Shown: positions 44,445 through 51,270 of the stretch, piece by piece
How positions within the stretch are numbered: position 1 is the first letter of the stretch
How the letters are laid out: the number at the start of each line of letters is the position of its first letter
Source of the DNA: Cellulophaga fucicola
GTDB lineage: Bacteria; Bacteroidota; Bacteroidia; Flavobacteriales; Flavobacteriaceae
Direction: 5' to 3'
Assembly (NCBI RefSeq): GCF_900119145.1
Contig: NZ_FPIY01000004.1
Location: 62,001 to 126,000, forward strand
DNA: 64,000 nucleotides
Made by a program: the position numbers and the translations under genes
Notes under the pieces: model-generated
Databases searched by the model: none
What the model saw: only the letters and a program-made list of their open reading frames with translations
Told to the model about the DNA's origin: nothing

Positions 44445-45212
44445 ATGAATACTACTAAATTAACAGGCAAAAACATACTTATAACCGCAGGTGCACAAGG
44501 TATAGGAGAAGCAATAACAAAACATTTTATAGACAGTGGTGCCAATGTAGCCATACACTATTTTTCTAGTGCAGATACGGCTAACCAACTAGTTGCATAT
44601 GCAACAAGCAAAGGGCAACAAGCAGTAGCTATAAGTGGCGACTTAACCAAAGAAGCAGATGCAAATACATTGGTGTACAAAACGGTTGAAAATTTTGGTA
44701 GCCTAGACATTTTAATTAACAACGCAGGCTCTTTAGTGGCTCGTAAAATGCTGAATGAGATAGATGCAGATTTTTGGCACAAAGTACTAGACATTAACCT
44801 AACCTCTATGTTATTTGTAACCAGAGCTGCAGCACCCTATTTAGCAAAAAACGAAAACAGTAGTATTGTTAACCTAGCATCTTTAGCAGGCCGTAAAGGC
44901 GGACACCCAGGTTCATTAGCCTACTCTACCAGCAAAGGCGCAATTTTAACGCTTACAAGAGCATTATCTGCAGAGTTAGGCCCACAAGGCACAAGAGTAA
45001 ATGCAGTTGCACCAGGGCTTATTCTAGGCACCTCTTTTCATAACACACACACCACAAAAGAGTCTGCCGCAGCAACAACAGCTGGCATACCAATACAACG
45101 TGCAGGTAATGCAGATGACGTTGCCAGAGCGGTAGTATATTTAGCGTCTGAGTACAATGGTTTTATAACTGGCGCTACACTAGACATAAACGGTGGCGTA
45201 TACAATATGTAG
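44445..45212 (+). CDS. short-chain dehydrogenase, probable DEH (or KDG-pathway) reductase
   Basis: 255 residues, classical SDR: TAGAQGIG (14-21) binds the cofactor, NNAG at 92-95, Ser146, Tyr160 and Lys164 in YSTSK form the catalytic set, and the C-terminus FITGATLDINGGVYNM is canonical. In alginate operons such an enzyme reduces 4-deoxy-L-erythro-5-hexoseulose uronate to 2-keto-3-deoxygluconate; location next to PL7 supports that role, but a KduD- or gluconate-dehydrogenase-like reaction is also possible. It is 20 bp after PL7 and ends at a terminator. Confidence 0.85.
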   Translation: MNTTKLTGKNILITAGAQGIGEAITKHFIDSGANVAIHYFSSADTANQLVAYATSKGQQAVAISGDLTKEADANTLVYKTVENFGSLDILINNAGSLVARKMLNEIDADFWHKVLDINLTSMLFVTRAAAPYLAKNENSSIVNLASLAGRKGGHPGSLAYSTSKGAILTLTRALSAELGPQGTRVNAVAPGLILGTSFHNTHTTKESAAATTAGIPIQRAGNADDVARAVVYLASEYNGFITGATLDINGGVYNM

Positions 45213-45241
45213 CACACTTTTTAAAACATTTATAGTAGTTA

Positions 45242-45279
45242 AAAAATCTAGGAGGGCTTGTTTCTCTAGATTTTTTTTT
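45242..45279 (+). terminator. rho-independent terminator after the alginate operon
   Basis: Stem AAAAATCTAG (45242-45251) with CTAGATTTTT (45266-45275), followed by T. Confidence 0.85.
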
Positions 45280-45313
45280 GTGTTTATAATTACCATTTAT
45301 ATTAAAAAATGAA

Positions 45314-45464
45314 CCAATTACACATTTCCGTAATTGTAGTACAAAAAATAATTTTACATTGTAGGAAAATTAGCAACCTAAAAAAACCAACTAAAAAGCT
45401 AAATGTGCGTTTACACACCCATATTGGCGGAATAAACGCAATAAATTGAGTTTATATATAGTTG
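45314..45464 (+). promoter_or_regulatory. array 2 leader (attI-like), second copy
   Basis: Nearly the same 150 bp as 30186-30335, starting CCAATTACACATTTCCGTAA and ending TTTATATATAGTTG. TTG (45334-45336), 18 bp, TACATTG (45355-45361) and the hairpin GCGTTTA (45407-45413)/TAAACGC (45433-45439) are all conserved, while the hairpin's inner pair differs. It lies 35 bp after the terminator of the alginate operon and directly before cassette 6. Confidence 0.7.
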
Positions 45465-46028
45465 TGCAACATATGACCAAAACCGAAAGTTAATGACAAA
45501 CCGAATTTTAACAGCTCTAATAATTAGAATTGCTGGAATATTTTTACTGACGAAAATTTTTGACCATTTTGGCTCTTATTTTTTGTCAATTTATTTATCT
45601 GCAACTATAGCTCGATTTGACGAAATGTTGATTGAACCGATTGACAAATTCTATTTTACAGGAACATTTCTGATAATAGCGAACATTGTCGTTTCCATAT
45701 TTCTATTCGTGAAAGCGGAATGGATTTCTCAAAAATTAATCAAATCGGAAAAAGAAATCATTACAGAACTAAATCCGAAATCACTGTCAAAAGTAATTTT
45801 GTTGACAGTCGGAATTGTTTGGTTAGCAACTTCAATCTATTTGATTCCAAGTTTTATCGAATATTGCGTTATATTGATTTCAAAACTGAGTGGAAATGAG
45901 GACGTTGAATTGCCTGATTTTGCAACCTCTAATTATATTTTAAAAACTATTTTAGCCTTATTATTAATTTTCCGAATTGAAAAAATATCAAATTGGATTA
46001 CAAAGAAATTATAAATACGTTGCACAAC
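45461..46028 (+). mobile_element. cassette 6
   Basis: Starts GTTGTGCAAC (45461-45470) and ends with its exact reverse complement GTTGCACAAC (46019-46028). One gene inside. Confidence 0.75.
45493..46014 (+). CDS. four-helix membrane protein, cassette-borne, unknown
   Basis: 173 residues with about four hydrophobic helices (6-22, 52-75, 102-128, 150-165) and short charged loops. No family recognised. It starts 22 bp after the cassette boundary and stops 4 bp before the closing repeat. Codon and base use look slightly richer in GGA/CGA-type codons than the neighbouring alginate operon, consistent with transfer. Confidence 0.55.
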   Translation: MTNRILTALIIRIAGIFLLTKIFDHFGSYFLSIYLSATIARFDEMLIEPIDKFYFTGTFLIIANIVVSIFLFVKAEWISQKLIKSEKEIITELNPKSLSKVILLTVGIVWLATSIYLIPSFIEYCVILISKLSGNEDVELPDFATSNYILKTILALLLIFRIEKISNWITKKL

Positions 46029-46153
46029 ACCGTATAAAAATAATTGCGGTTTATTGCTTAATCAAAGGTCGTTGCGTGTTTGTAACGTCTGATTTTCCTT
46101 CTGAAAATCCTCGCATACAAACCCGCAACTATTCTTATACATAAACGTTACCA
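46019..46153 (+). repeat. attC-like site after cassette 6
   Basis: About 135 bp, the shortest complete site. The arms GTATAAAAATAATTGCGG (46032-46049) and CCGCAACTATTCTTATAC pair at all but two positions. Between them TGATTTTCCTTC and GAAAATCC form a tip. It ends at GTTACCA. Confidence 0.7.
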
Positions 46154-46808
46154 CACATTAAAAAATCGATATTGAAAAATTGGAGGAACATAGAATGGAT
46201 TTTTGAAAAGGATGGAGCCTTAAGAGACATTTATATCCAAAACACTACGATTTCGGATTGGGAAAAAGTAGTTGACTTGTTAAACTCTGAATACAAATTG
46301 ACTTTTGGGGTTTATGAGGAAAATTTGACGGATAAAATTGACTTTGAATTCGTAAAAATAATGCTTGCGGACGAAACTGGACAATTAGAAACTAAATCTG
46401 CTACTATTGATTTAAATGGAATTGTAGTAAAATGTTACTTTTTCCTCGAAAACCAAATCGAATTTGACATAAATCCAACTGAAATTAAAACGGAATTGGA
46501 ATTTAATACGATTACCTATTTTATGAAATCCATCAGTTCGAAATTAGAAAAACAGATAACGCTTTGTGGAGAAAATCAACCTAAATTTCCACTAATAAAA
46601 ATTGACACTAAAAACGGAATTGAAAAAATACTGACTAAAAAAGATGCAGAAAACTTGTGGAAAGAATCAGACCAAAATGTTAGCGGATTAACAAAGTTAA
46701 AATCAAAAATAATAATGAAATACTTTCCGAAAATATTTGAAAAGAAAATTTTGGAAAGTGCAAATAGTGAATATAAATCAACACCGAAAGAAAAAAATGT
46801 GTGGTAAC
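46147..46808 (+). mobile_element. cassette 7
   Basis: Starts GTTACCACACATT (46147-46159) and ends with the exact 13-nt reverse complement AATGTGTGGTAAC (46796-46808), the longest perfect pair in the window. Confidence 0.78.
46172..46807 (+). CDS. hypothetical protein, cassette-borne
   Basis: 211 residues from a TTG at 46172 (no nearby in-frame ATG). Soluble, mixed alpha/beta, with WRNIEWIFEKDGALRDIYI, WEKVVDLLNSEY and a C-terminal Lys-rich region. The look of an Imm-type or SMI1/KNR4-neighbourhood protein is suggestive but I assign no family. Its last codons (Asn-Val-Trp) and its TAA stop are part of the closing 13-nt repeat, so the recombination site ends the gene. Confidence 0.55.
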   Translation: MKNWRNIEWIFEKDGALRDIYIQNTTISDWEKVVDLLNSEYKLTFGVYEENLTDKIDFEFVKIMLADETGQLETKSATIDLNGIVVKCYFFLENQIEFDINPTEIKTELEFNTITYFMKSISSKLEKQITLCGENQPKFPLIKIDTKNGIEKILTKKDAENLWKESDQNVSGLTKLKSKIIMKYFPKIFEKKILESANSEYKSTPKEKNVW

Positions 46809-46997
46809 AATGGCTATAATTAATACAGGTTTTAGTGCTTAACTCAAAGTTTAGTGCTTTTAAACTAAGTCCGCCAAATCTTTTTGATTTAGCTTTAAAA
46901 TGAAAAGATAAAACAAAATAAAAAGTTTTGGCTAAGTGCTTAATCGGAAATTCAGTAATTATAATTCCCGTACTAACCATACACAATCACGTTGTAT
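46796..46997 (+). repeat. attC-like site after cassette 7
   Basis: About 200 bp. Left end AACAATGGCTATAATTAATA is the same as that of the site after cassette 3. GCTATAATTAATACAGG faces CCCGTACTAACCATACAC as the outer arm, and AAATCTTTTTGATTT and AAAAGATAAAAC-type segments form inner pairs. Confidence 0.62.
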
Positions 46998-47445
46998 CTA
47001 ATTTGACAAAACCGAGACGAAATTAATGAGCCAAATAAGTTTACCATATCACTTAATAATTCCAAGCCTAATTTCAATATTGGTTTTAGGAATAATATTT
47101 CTGAAAAGAAAAAAGTTATTCGCGAATGGAAAATGGAAATGGTTTTGGATAAGCACAACTGTATTTTTCGGAATTTATCTTCTGATTGTTGGAGGAGCGA
47201 CTTATTCTGACATTACATCGGAACTGACTCTACAAAAATTTGACTTGAATGGAGACGGATTTTTTAACGGAGAGGAAATCACGCCTGAACAAAAAGAAGC
47301 TATGCAAAAAATGATTTCGGATACAGGACAAAACTTCTCATTTTTAACTGGACTTATTTTTTCTGGAATTATATCATTCTTTGTTTTTATTAGTGGAAAA
47401 ATTATTGAATATGTAAGTATGAAAAAAATAAAAACTACACACAAC
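46991..47445 (+). mobile_element. cassette 8
   Basis: Starts GTTGTAT (46991-46997) and ends ACACAAC (47439-47445), which pair at six of seven bases. Confidence 0.55.
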
Positions 47446-47454
47446 AAAACCTAA
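47026..47454 (+). CDS. two-helix membrane protein with an EF-hand
   Basis: 142 residues. Helices at about 11-28, 38-58 and 108-128. Between them lies DLNGDGFFNGEE (residues about 73-84), a canonical calcium-binding EF-hand loop with D-x-N-x-D-G and a closing Glu, followed by EQKEAMQKMISD. This suggests a small calcium-binding membrane protein; function unknown. The last three codons and the stop lie beyond the closing repeat AAC, inside the attC-like site. Confidence 0.6.
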   Translation: MSQISLPYHLIIPSLISILVLGIIFLKRKKLFANGKWKWFWISTTVFFGIYLLIVGGATYSDITSELTLQKFDLNGDGFFNGEEITPEQKEAMQKMISDTGQNFSFLTGLIFSGIISFFVFISGKIIEYVSMKKIKTTHNKT

Positions 47455-47634
47455 ACGTAATGCGGGCTAAGCTATTTATTCGCAGCGTTAGCTTATTTTT
47501 ATTGAGTCGAAAAATCTTTGGGATTTTGCTTTGGACAGGAAAAATTAAAATAAAATATAAAAATTCGGCTTTGTGTTTAACCGAAAAAGTAGTGTCTTTT
47601 TATATGCTACGTTTCATACACAAGAGCGTTGGCG
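47439..47634 (+). repeat. attC-like site after cassette 8
   Basis: About 196 bp. CTAAACGTAATGCGGG near the left faces GCTACGTTTCATAC near the right. TTCGGCTTTGTGTTTAACCGAA in the middle is a strong internal hairpin (read here as its two arms TTCGG and CCGAA). It resembles the site after cassette 1 in its ...ATTCGGCTT(T/G)TGTT core. Confidence 0.6.
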
Positions 47635-47682
47635 GTAATGGTAAACACTGTGCAAACTTTAAATTTTCGAAAAAAAATAGAT

Positions 47683-48057
47683 TTAAGAACAATCTTTACA
47701 AATTCCTGTAAGCACACAATTAACACTTTCGACATTGTAGCCATTAGGCGCAGAAAACTGAACAGCTTCTGGCAAACACTCAATAGTTTCACAGTTTTTA
47801 CAGCGGAAATGAAAGTGATTATCGGGTATTTGTTTTTCATCACATTTAATACATACCGCAAAGTATTGTTTCCCGTCTTCAGCAACAATTTTATGTACCA
47901 TTCCATCTTCACAAAATCGGTTTAAAACCCTGTAAATAGTAGCTCTGTCAATTTCTACTTCTAATTTTTGCTCAATAGCGTCACGACTCATTGCCTTTCC
48001 TGTATTTACCAATAAATGTAATACAGCTTCTTTTGATGGTGTATTCCTGCGTTTCAT
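47683..48057 (-). CDS. Fur family metal- or peroxide-sensing repressor
   Basis: 124 residues, on the small side for Fur (usually 130-150). N-terminal winged helix KRRNTPSKEAVLHLLVNTGKAMSRDAIEQKL and IDRATIYRVLNRFCEDGMV; C-terminal metal domain with CIKC, HFHFRCKNCETIECL and CKDC, giving the two CxxC structural-zinc pairs and regulatory His residues. It should bind the 7-1-7 palindrome at 48081-48099 between it and the flavoprotein. Which signal it senses (Fe, Zn, Mn or peroxide) is not decidable here; the flavoprotein partner favours a redox or peroxide role. Confidence 0.9.
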   Translation of the reverse strand: MKRRNTPSKEAVLHLLVNTGKAMSRDAIEQKLEVEIDRATIYRVLNRFCEDGMVHKIVAEDGKQYFAVCIKCDEKQIPDNHFHFRCKNCETIECLPEAVQFSAPNGYNVESVNCVLTGICKDCS

Positions 48058-48080
48058 TTCATTTTTTCTGTTGCAAAGTT

Positions 48081-48122
48081 AATGCAAATTATTCGCATTT
48101 ACCTATTGCGACTATTTCGCAA
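48081..48122. promoter_or_regulatory. two Fur-box-like operators
   Basis: AATGCAAATTATTCGCATT (48081-48099) is a near-perfect 19-bp palindrome containing a 7-1-7 arrangement, the usual Fur-family operator spacing. TTGCGACTATTTCGCAA (48106-48122) is a second inverted repeat with 6-bp arms. They sit between the divergent starts and overlap the region where the -33 box of the flavoprotein promoter should be. Confidence 0.65.
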
Positions 48123-48137
48123 TAAGTAAAACTTTTC

Positions 48138-48145
48138 TATCTTTG
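48138..48145 (+). promoter_or_regulatory. -7 box of the cassette flavoprotein gene
   Basis: TATCTTTG matches TAnnTTTG and lies 15 bp before the ATG at 48161, just downstream of the second Fur-like operator. Confidence 0.5.
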
Positions 48146-48160
48146 CTAAAAATTAAAATA

Positions 48161-49162
48161 ATGACAAGACGAGATATCATAAAACAATGCGGACTTGCTT
48201 TAACTGCTTTAGCTTTACCTATTCCGTTGATATCATTCTCAAAAATCAATCTTATGACCGACAATAAAAACTTTGACGTAATCATTATAGGCGGAAGTTA
48301 CGCAGGACTTTCTTCTGCAATGGCTTTAGGACGAGCTTTAAGAAATGTTTTAATCATTGACAGCGGTCTGCCTTGCAACCGACAAACTCCACATTCGCAT
48401 AACTTTATCACACAGGACGGAGAAAAGCCCAGCGTAATAGCAGAAAGAGCACAATCACAGGTTTTGAAATATGATACCATAAGAATTCACAAAGACCTTG
48501 CTGTAAACGGAAAGAAAATCGAAAACGGTTTTGCAATTACCACTGAAACAGACGAAACATTTACAGCCAAAAAGCTGATTTTTGCCACAGGTGTAAAAGA
48601 CATAATGCCAAACATTAAAGGGTTTTCAGAATGTTGGGGCATTTCTGTCATTCACTGTCCATATTGCCACGGTTACGAAGTAAGAGGAGAAAACACAGGA
48701 ATTTTAGCCAATGGAGATTTTGCGTATCATTACGCGCAACTTATTCGTAATTGGACAAAACAACTTACCATTTTTACCAATGGAAAATCCACTCTTACGA
48801 AAGAACAAACCGATAAAATCAGGAATCACAATATTCCGATAATTGAGAAAGAAATTACCGAATTGCAAAACGAAAACGGTCACCTGAAACAACTTATTTT
48901 TAAAGATAATTCCGCATTTGAACTCAATGCGATTTACTCCTATCCTGATTTTAAACAACATTGTAAAATTCCCGAAATGTTAGGGTGTGAACTAACAGAA
49001 CAAGGTTTAATTAAAGTTGATTCTTTTCAGAAAACAACTTTATCAAATGTTTTTGCTTGTGGAGATAATTCAAGTCCTATGCGTTCTGTCGCTATTGCAG
49101 TAGCAACAGGAAATACCACAGGTGCTGTGGTAAACAACGTAATGACAGAAGAAGAATTTTGA
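48161..49162 (+). CDS. thioredoxin-reductase-like FAD/NAD(P) oxidoreductase
   Basis: 333 residues from the ATG at 48161. The N-terminus TRRDIIKQCGLALTALALP looks like a Tat-type signal, so export is possible; an internal ATG at 48257 would give a cytoplasmic form. FAD-binding GGSYAGLSSAMALGRALRNVLIID, the redox pair in IHCPYCHGYEVRG (CxxC), and the C-terminal NVFACGDNSSPMRSVAIAVATGNTTGA define the TrxR-like family. It probably reduces a thiol partner or detoxifies; the divergent Fur-type repressor and operators suggest induction by metal or oxidative stress. Both genes travel in one cassette. Confidence 0.85.
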   Translation: MTRRDIIKQCGLALTALALPIPLISFSKINLMTDNKNFDVIIIGGSYAGLSSAMALGRALRNVLIIDSGLPCNRQTPHSHNFITQDGEKPSVIAERAQSQVLKYDTIRIHKDLAVNGKKIENGFAITTETDETFTAKKLIFATGVKDIMPNIKGFSECWGISVIHCPYCHGYEVRGENTGILANGDFAYHYAQLIRNWTKQLTIFTNGKSTLTKEQTDKIRNHNIPIIEKEITELQNENGHLKQLIFKDNSAFELNAIYSYPDFKQHCKIPEMLGCELTEQGLIKVDSFQKTTLSNVFACGDNSSPMRSVAIAVATGNTTGAVVNNVMTEEEF

Positions 49163-49177
49163 CGGTCGGACAAAAGA

Positions 49178-49240
49178 ACCACTACCGCCAACATCGCAAT
49201 TAAGTTAGATTCGACTACGTCCTAATCTACTCGGAATTGC
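49178..49240 (+). repeat. truncated attC-like site, right end of array 2
   Basis: ACCACTACCGCCAAC is followed by TCGCAATTAAGTTAGATT and a small inverted repeat TTAGATT/TAATCTA, but no closing GTT partner is found before the LRR gene. The array seems to end here. Confidence 0.45.
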
Positions 49241-49312
49241 TAAAGTCTATGCCAAACCGAAAATCATTAACTTTGGCTAATTAAGAAAAGAAAGGTAATT
49301 AGAAAACTTTAC

Positions 49313-50122
49313 ATGAAGACACCAATTATTGGAAAAGACCAGATAGCAGATACCTATTACCCTACCATAGCGGAATTGGATAAAGAGCAGACTTTTCAGG
49401 AGTACAAAGATAGAATCTTGGAGACAAACAACATTTTTATCTCCACTTTGGCTATGGACTTTCCTCCAAATACTTCTTTAAAAAAAAGAAAGGAAATTGA
49501 TGAACAATGGAAAGAAAAACTACCGCAACTTGGCCATATAAAAAGACTAAACCTTAGGCATAAAGTAGACCAAGACTACTTTGATGTTATATGCAAAATG
49601 AAGAATTTAGAAGTTTTAAACATTTGGTCTTCTACCGTTACAGACATAGGCTCAATTAAAAAGCTAACAAAACTGAAAGCCTTGTATCTAAGTAATTTTT
49701 CAAGACTAGAAGATGTTTCTCCATTAATTGAATTAAAATCATTAGAGAGTCTTTCAATTCTCGCGTCTTTTAAAGTCGCTAATTATGAATTAATTGGAAA
49801 AATGAAATGGTTAAAATCCTTGGAGCTTGGCGGGGATACATTTGCTCCAAAAAATTTAATGCTAAATAGTCTTGAACCTTTTACAGACTTAAATGAACTA
49901 ATTGAACTTGATATGTCTTGTGCATCAATAAGAGACAAAAATTATAAACCAATTTTAGAACTCAAAAAACTAAAAAGACTTGATGCACATTGGCGAATGA
50001 AAAACCAAGAAAGAGAACTTCTGCAAAGTGAACATCCATCTCTACAATCTGGGTTCTTTATTGCTTATGATTTTGTTAAAAATGAATTTAAAGATGGAAT
50101 TGAGTGGTGGATAGAAAAATAG
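49313..50122 (+). CDS. leucine-rich repeat protein
   Basis: 269 residues, cytoplasmic (no signal). Several degenerate LRRs between residues about 80 and 225: IKRLNLRHKV, LEVLNIWSSTVTDIGSI, LKALYLSNFSRLEDVSPL, LESLSILASF, LKSLELGG, LIELDMSCASI, LKRLDAHW. The internalin-type spacing of 21-24 residues fits. Function unknown, probably protein binding. It lies just after the truncated end of array 2 with no closing repeat, so it may be a cassette whose right end was lost or a chromosomal gene. Confidence 0.65.
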   Translation: MKTPIIGKDQIADTYYPTIAELDKEQTFQEYKDRILETNNIFISTLAMDFPPNTSLKKRKEIDEQWKEKLPQLGHIKRLNLRHKVDQDYFDVICKMKNLEVLNIWSSTVTDIGSIKKLTKLKALYLSNFSRLEDVSPLIELKSLESLSILASFKVANYELIGKMKWLKSLELGGDTFAPKNLMLNSLEPFTDLNELIELDMSCASIRDKNYKPILELKKLKRLDAHWRMKNQERELLQSEHPSLQSGFFIAYDFVKNEFKDGIEWWIEK

Positions 50123-50205
50123 AAAATGGTTTTCGTCTACATAATAGTCCCGAAGCGTCAAAATTTCATTCAGTTTTTACTTAAAATACCTTACAAAAAT
50201 TAAAT

Positions 50206-50562
50206 ATGTCACAATCTGCTTCACAAGCCGCACTATTTTATAAAGATGTAGCATCTTCCGGCAAAGTATGGACTATAAAAGATAATGGTGGGTTTCCTGC
50301 GCCAAAAAACGGAGACGGCATTAGAGCTATGCCATTTTGGTCTAGTAAATCTAGAGCAGAAATAATTATAAAAACGGTTAAAGCTTATGAGGGTTTTGAG
50401 CCCGTAGAGTTAGATTTAAATACGTTTTACAATTACTGGTTAAAAGTATTAAAAACGCATAAACAACTAGTTGGTTTAAACTGGAGCGGAAAAAAAGCTG
50501 TTGGGTATGATATACCTCCTGAAAACTTAATTGATTGGATTGACAAAACTAGAACTTCATAA
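50206..50562 (+). CDS. DUF2750 family protein
   Basis: 118 residues. SQSASQAALFYKDVASSGKVWTIKDNGGFPAP and AMPFWSSKSRAEIIIKTV, with LDWIDK-like end, are the DUF2750 features. The family occurs in many bacteria, often near polymorphic toxin or accessory genes, and its function is not known. Cytoplasmic. The next gene converges with it 12 bp away. Confidence 0.8.
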   Translation: MSQSASQAALFYKDVASSGKVWTIKDNGGFPAPKNGDGIRAMPFWSSKSRAEIIIKTVKAYEGFEPVELDLNTFYNYWLKVLKTHKQLVGLNWSGKKAVGYDIPPENLIDWIDKTRTS

Positions 50563-50574
50563 AAAACAGAAACA

Positions 50575-51102
50575 CTAAGACCGCATCATTCTGGTAATTT
50601 CTTCTTTAATTTCGGATAGGTTATCTATTTCTTTTGGTATTGCTACTACGTTACCAACTACCCCAGAAACTTTTATTTGTACCGCATTTTTCTTATCCTG
50701 GATAGACTTTATTTTATTGGCATAAAATGTTTTATCATTATGAGCACCAAACCTATTAACACGGCTAAATAAGTGTTTTTGTATAAAATTAAGCTCTTCT
50801 TTAAACTCTGCACTTGTACCAATAGTTACAGAAGCACTATCTAATCTAACATATTTATACTTTGCTAATTTATACAGTAAATCGTTTACTTGTTTTATCA
50901 TTAATGAAAAAAGCACAACAAATAATAACACTACTAAAGTTAAAGGTATTACAGGAACTTTTGCATCTCCACTTACTATTAAATAAACAGTAATAGACGC
51001 TATTATAACAAGTACTATTATGGTAGAAATAATAGTGTTCTTTTTGGTTTTACTTGCTAATTCTTGAAGCCTTTGCTGATCTGTAATTTTATAGATTTTC
51101 AT
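50575..51102 (-). CDS. two-helix membrane protein, unknown
   Basis: 175 residues. Two adjacent hydrophobic helices (about 22-43 and 52-68, IISTIIVLVIIASITVYLIV and VIPLTLVVLLFVVLFSLMI) followed by a soluble domain with VTIGTSAEFKEELNFIQKHLFSR and KVSGVVGNVVAIPKEI. No family recognised. It is the only minus-strand gene between 48.1 and 64 kb. Confidence 0.55.
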   Translation of the reverse strand: MKIYKITDQQRLQELASKTKKNTIISTIIVLVIIASITVYLIVSGDAKVPVIPLTLVVLLFVVLFSLMIKQVNDLLYKLAKYKYVRLDSASVTIGTSAEFKEELNFIQKHLFSRVNRFGAHNDKTFYANKIKSIQDKKNAVQIKVSGVVGNVVAIPKEIDNLSEIKEEITRMMRS

Positions 51103-51270
51103 ATTTTTTAATCTTAAATCTTAGCTAATCTATACTTTTTTATAAGAAAAACCTTATTATTGGCTAAATATTAAAAAACAGGAAGTACAAGTCAGTATAT
51201 AATTAATTCCTTGTTTTTATCTGCTTAGTTAAGCCAAAGCGTTACACCTTATTTAAGAGAAAGGATATAG

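Larger units (their letters stand above)
47628..49192 (+). mobile_element. cassette 9 (two divergent genes)
   Basis: Starts GTTGGCGGTAATGGT (47628-47642) and ends ACCACTACCGCCAAC (49178-49192), complementary at 14 of 15 bases. It contains a minus-strand Fur-type gene and a plus-strand flavoprotein gene with operators between them, so it does not depend on an outside promoter. Confidence 0.75.

Noticed and set aside
47683-47912. Plus-strand open frames overlapping the Fur-type gene
   Set aside because: They are shadows; the minus-strand protein has clear HTH and CxxC motifs.
48119-48160. TTG at 48143 as the start of the flavoprotein
   Set aside because: It falls in the -7 box; the ATG at 48161 gives a better signal-like N-terminus.
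30186-49240. Spacers as insertion sequence ends or a transposon
   Set aside because: No transposase, no target-site duplications, and the paired ends differ from cassette to cassette, which is not how IS ends behave.
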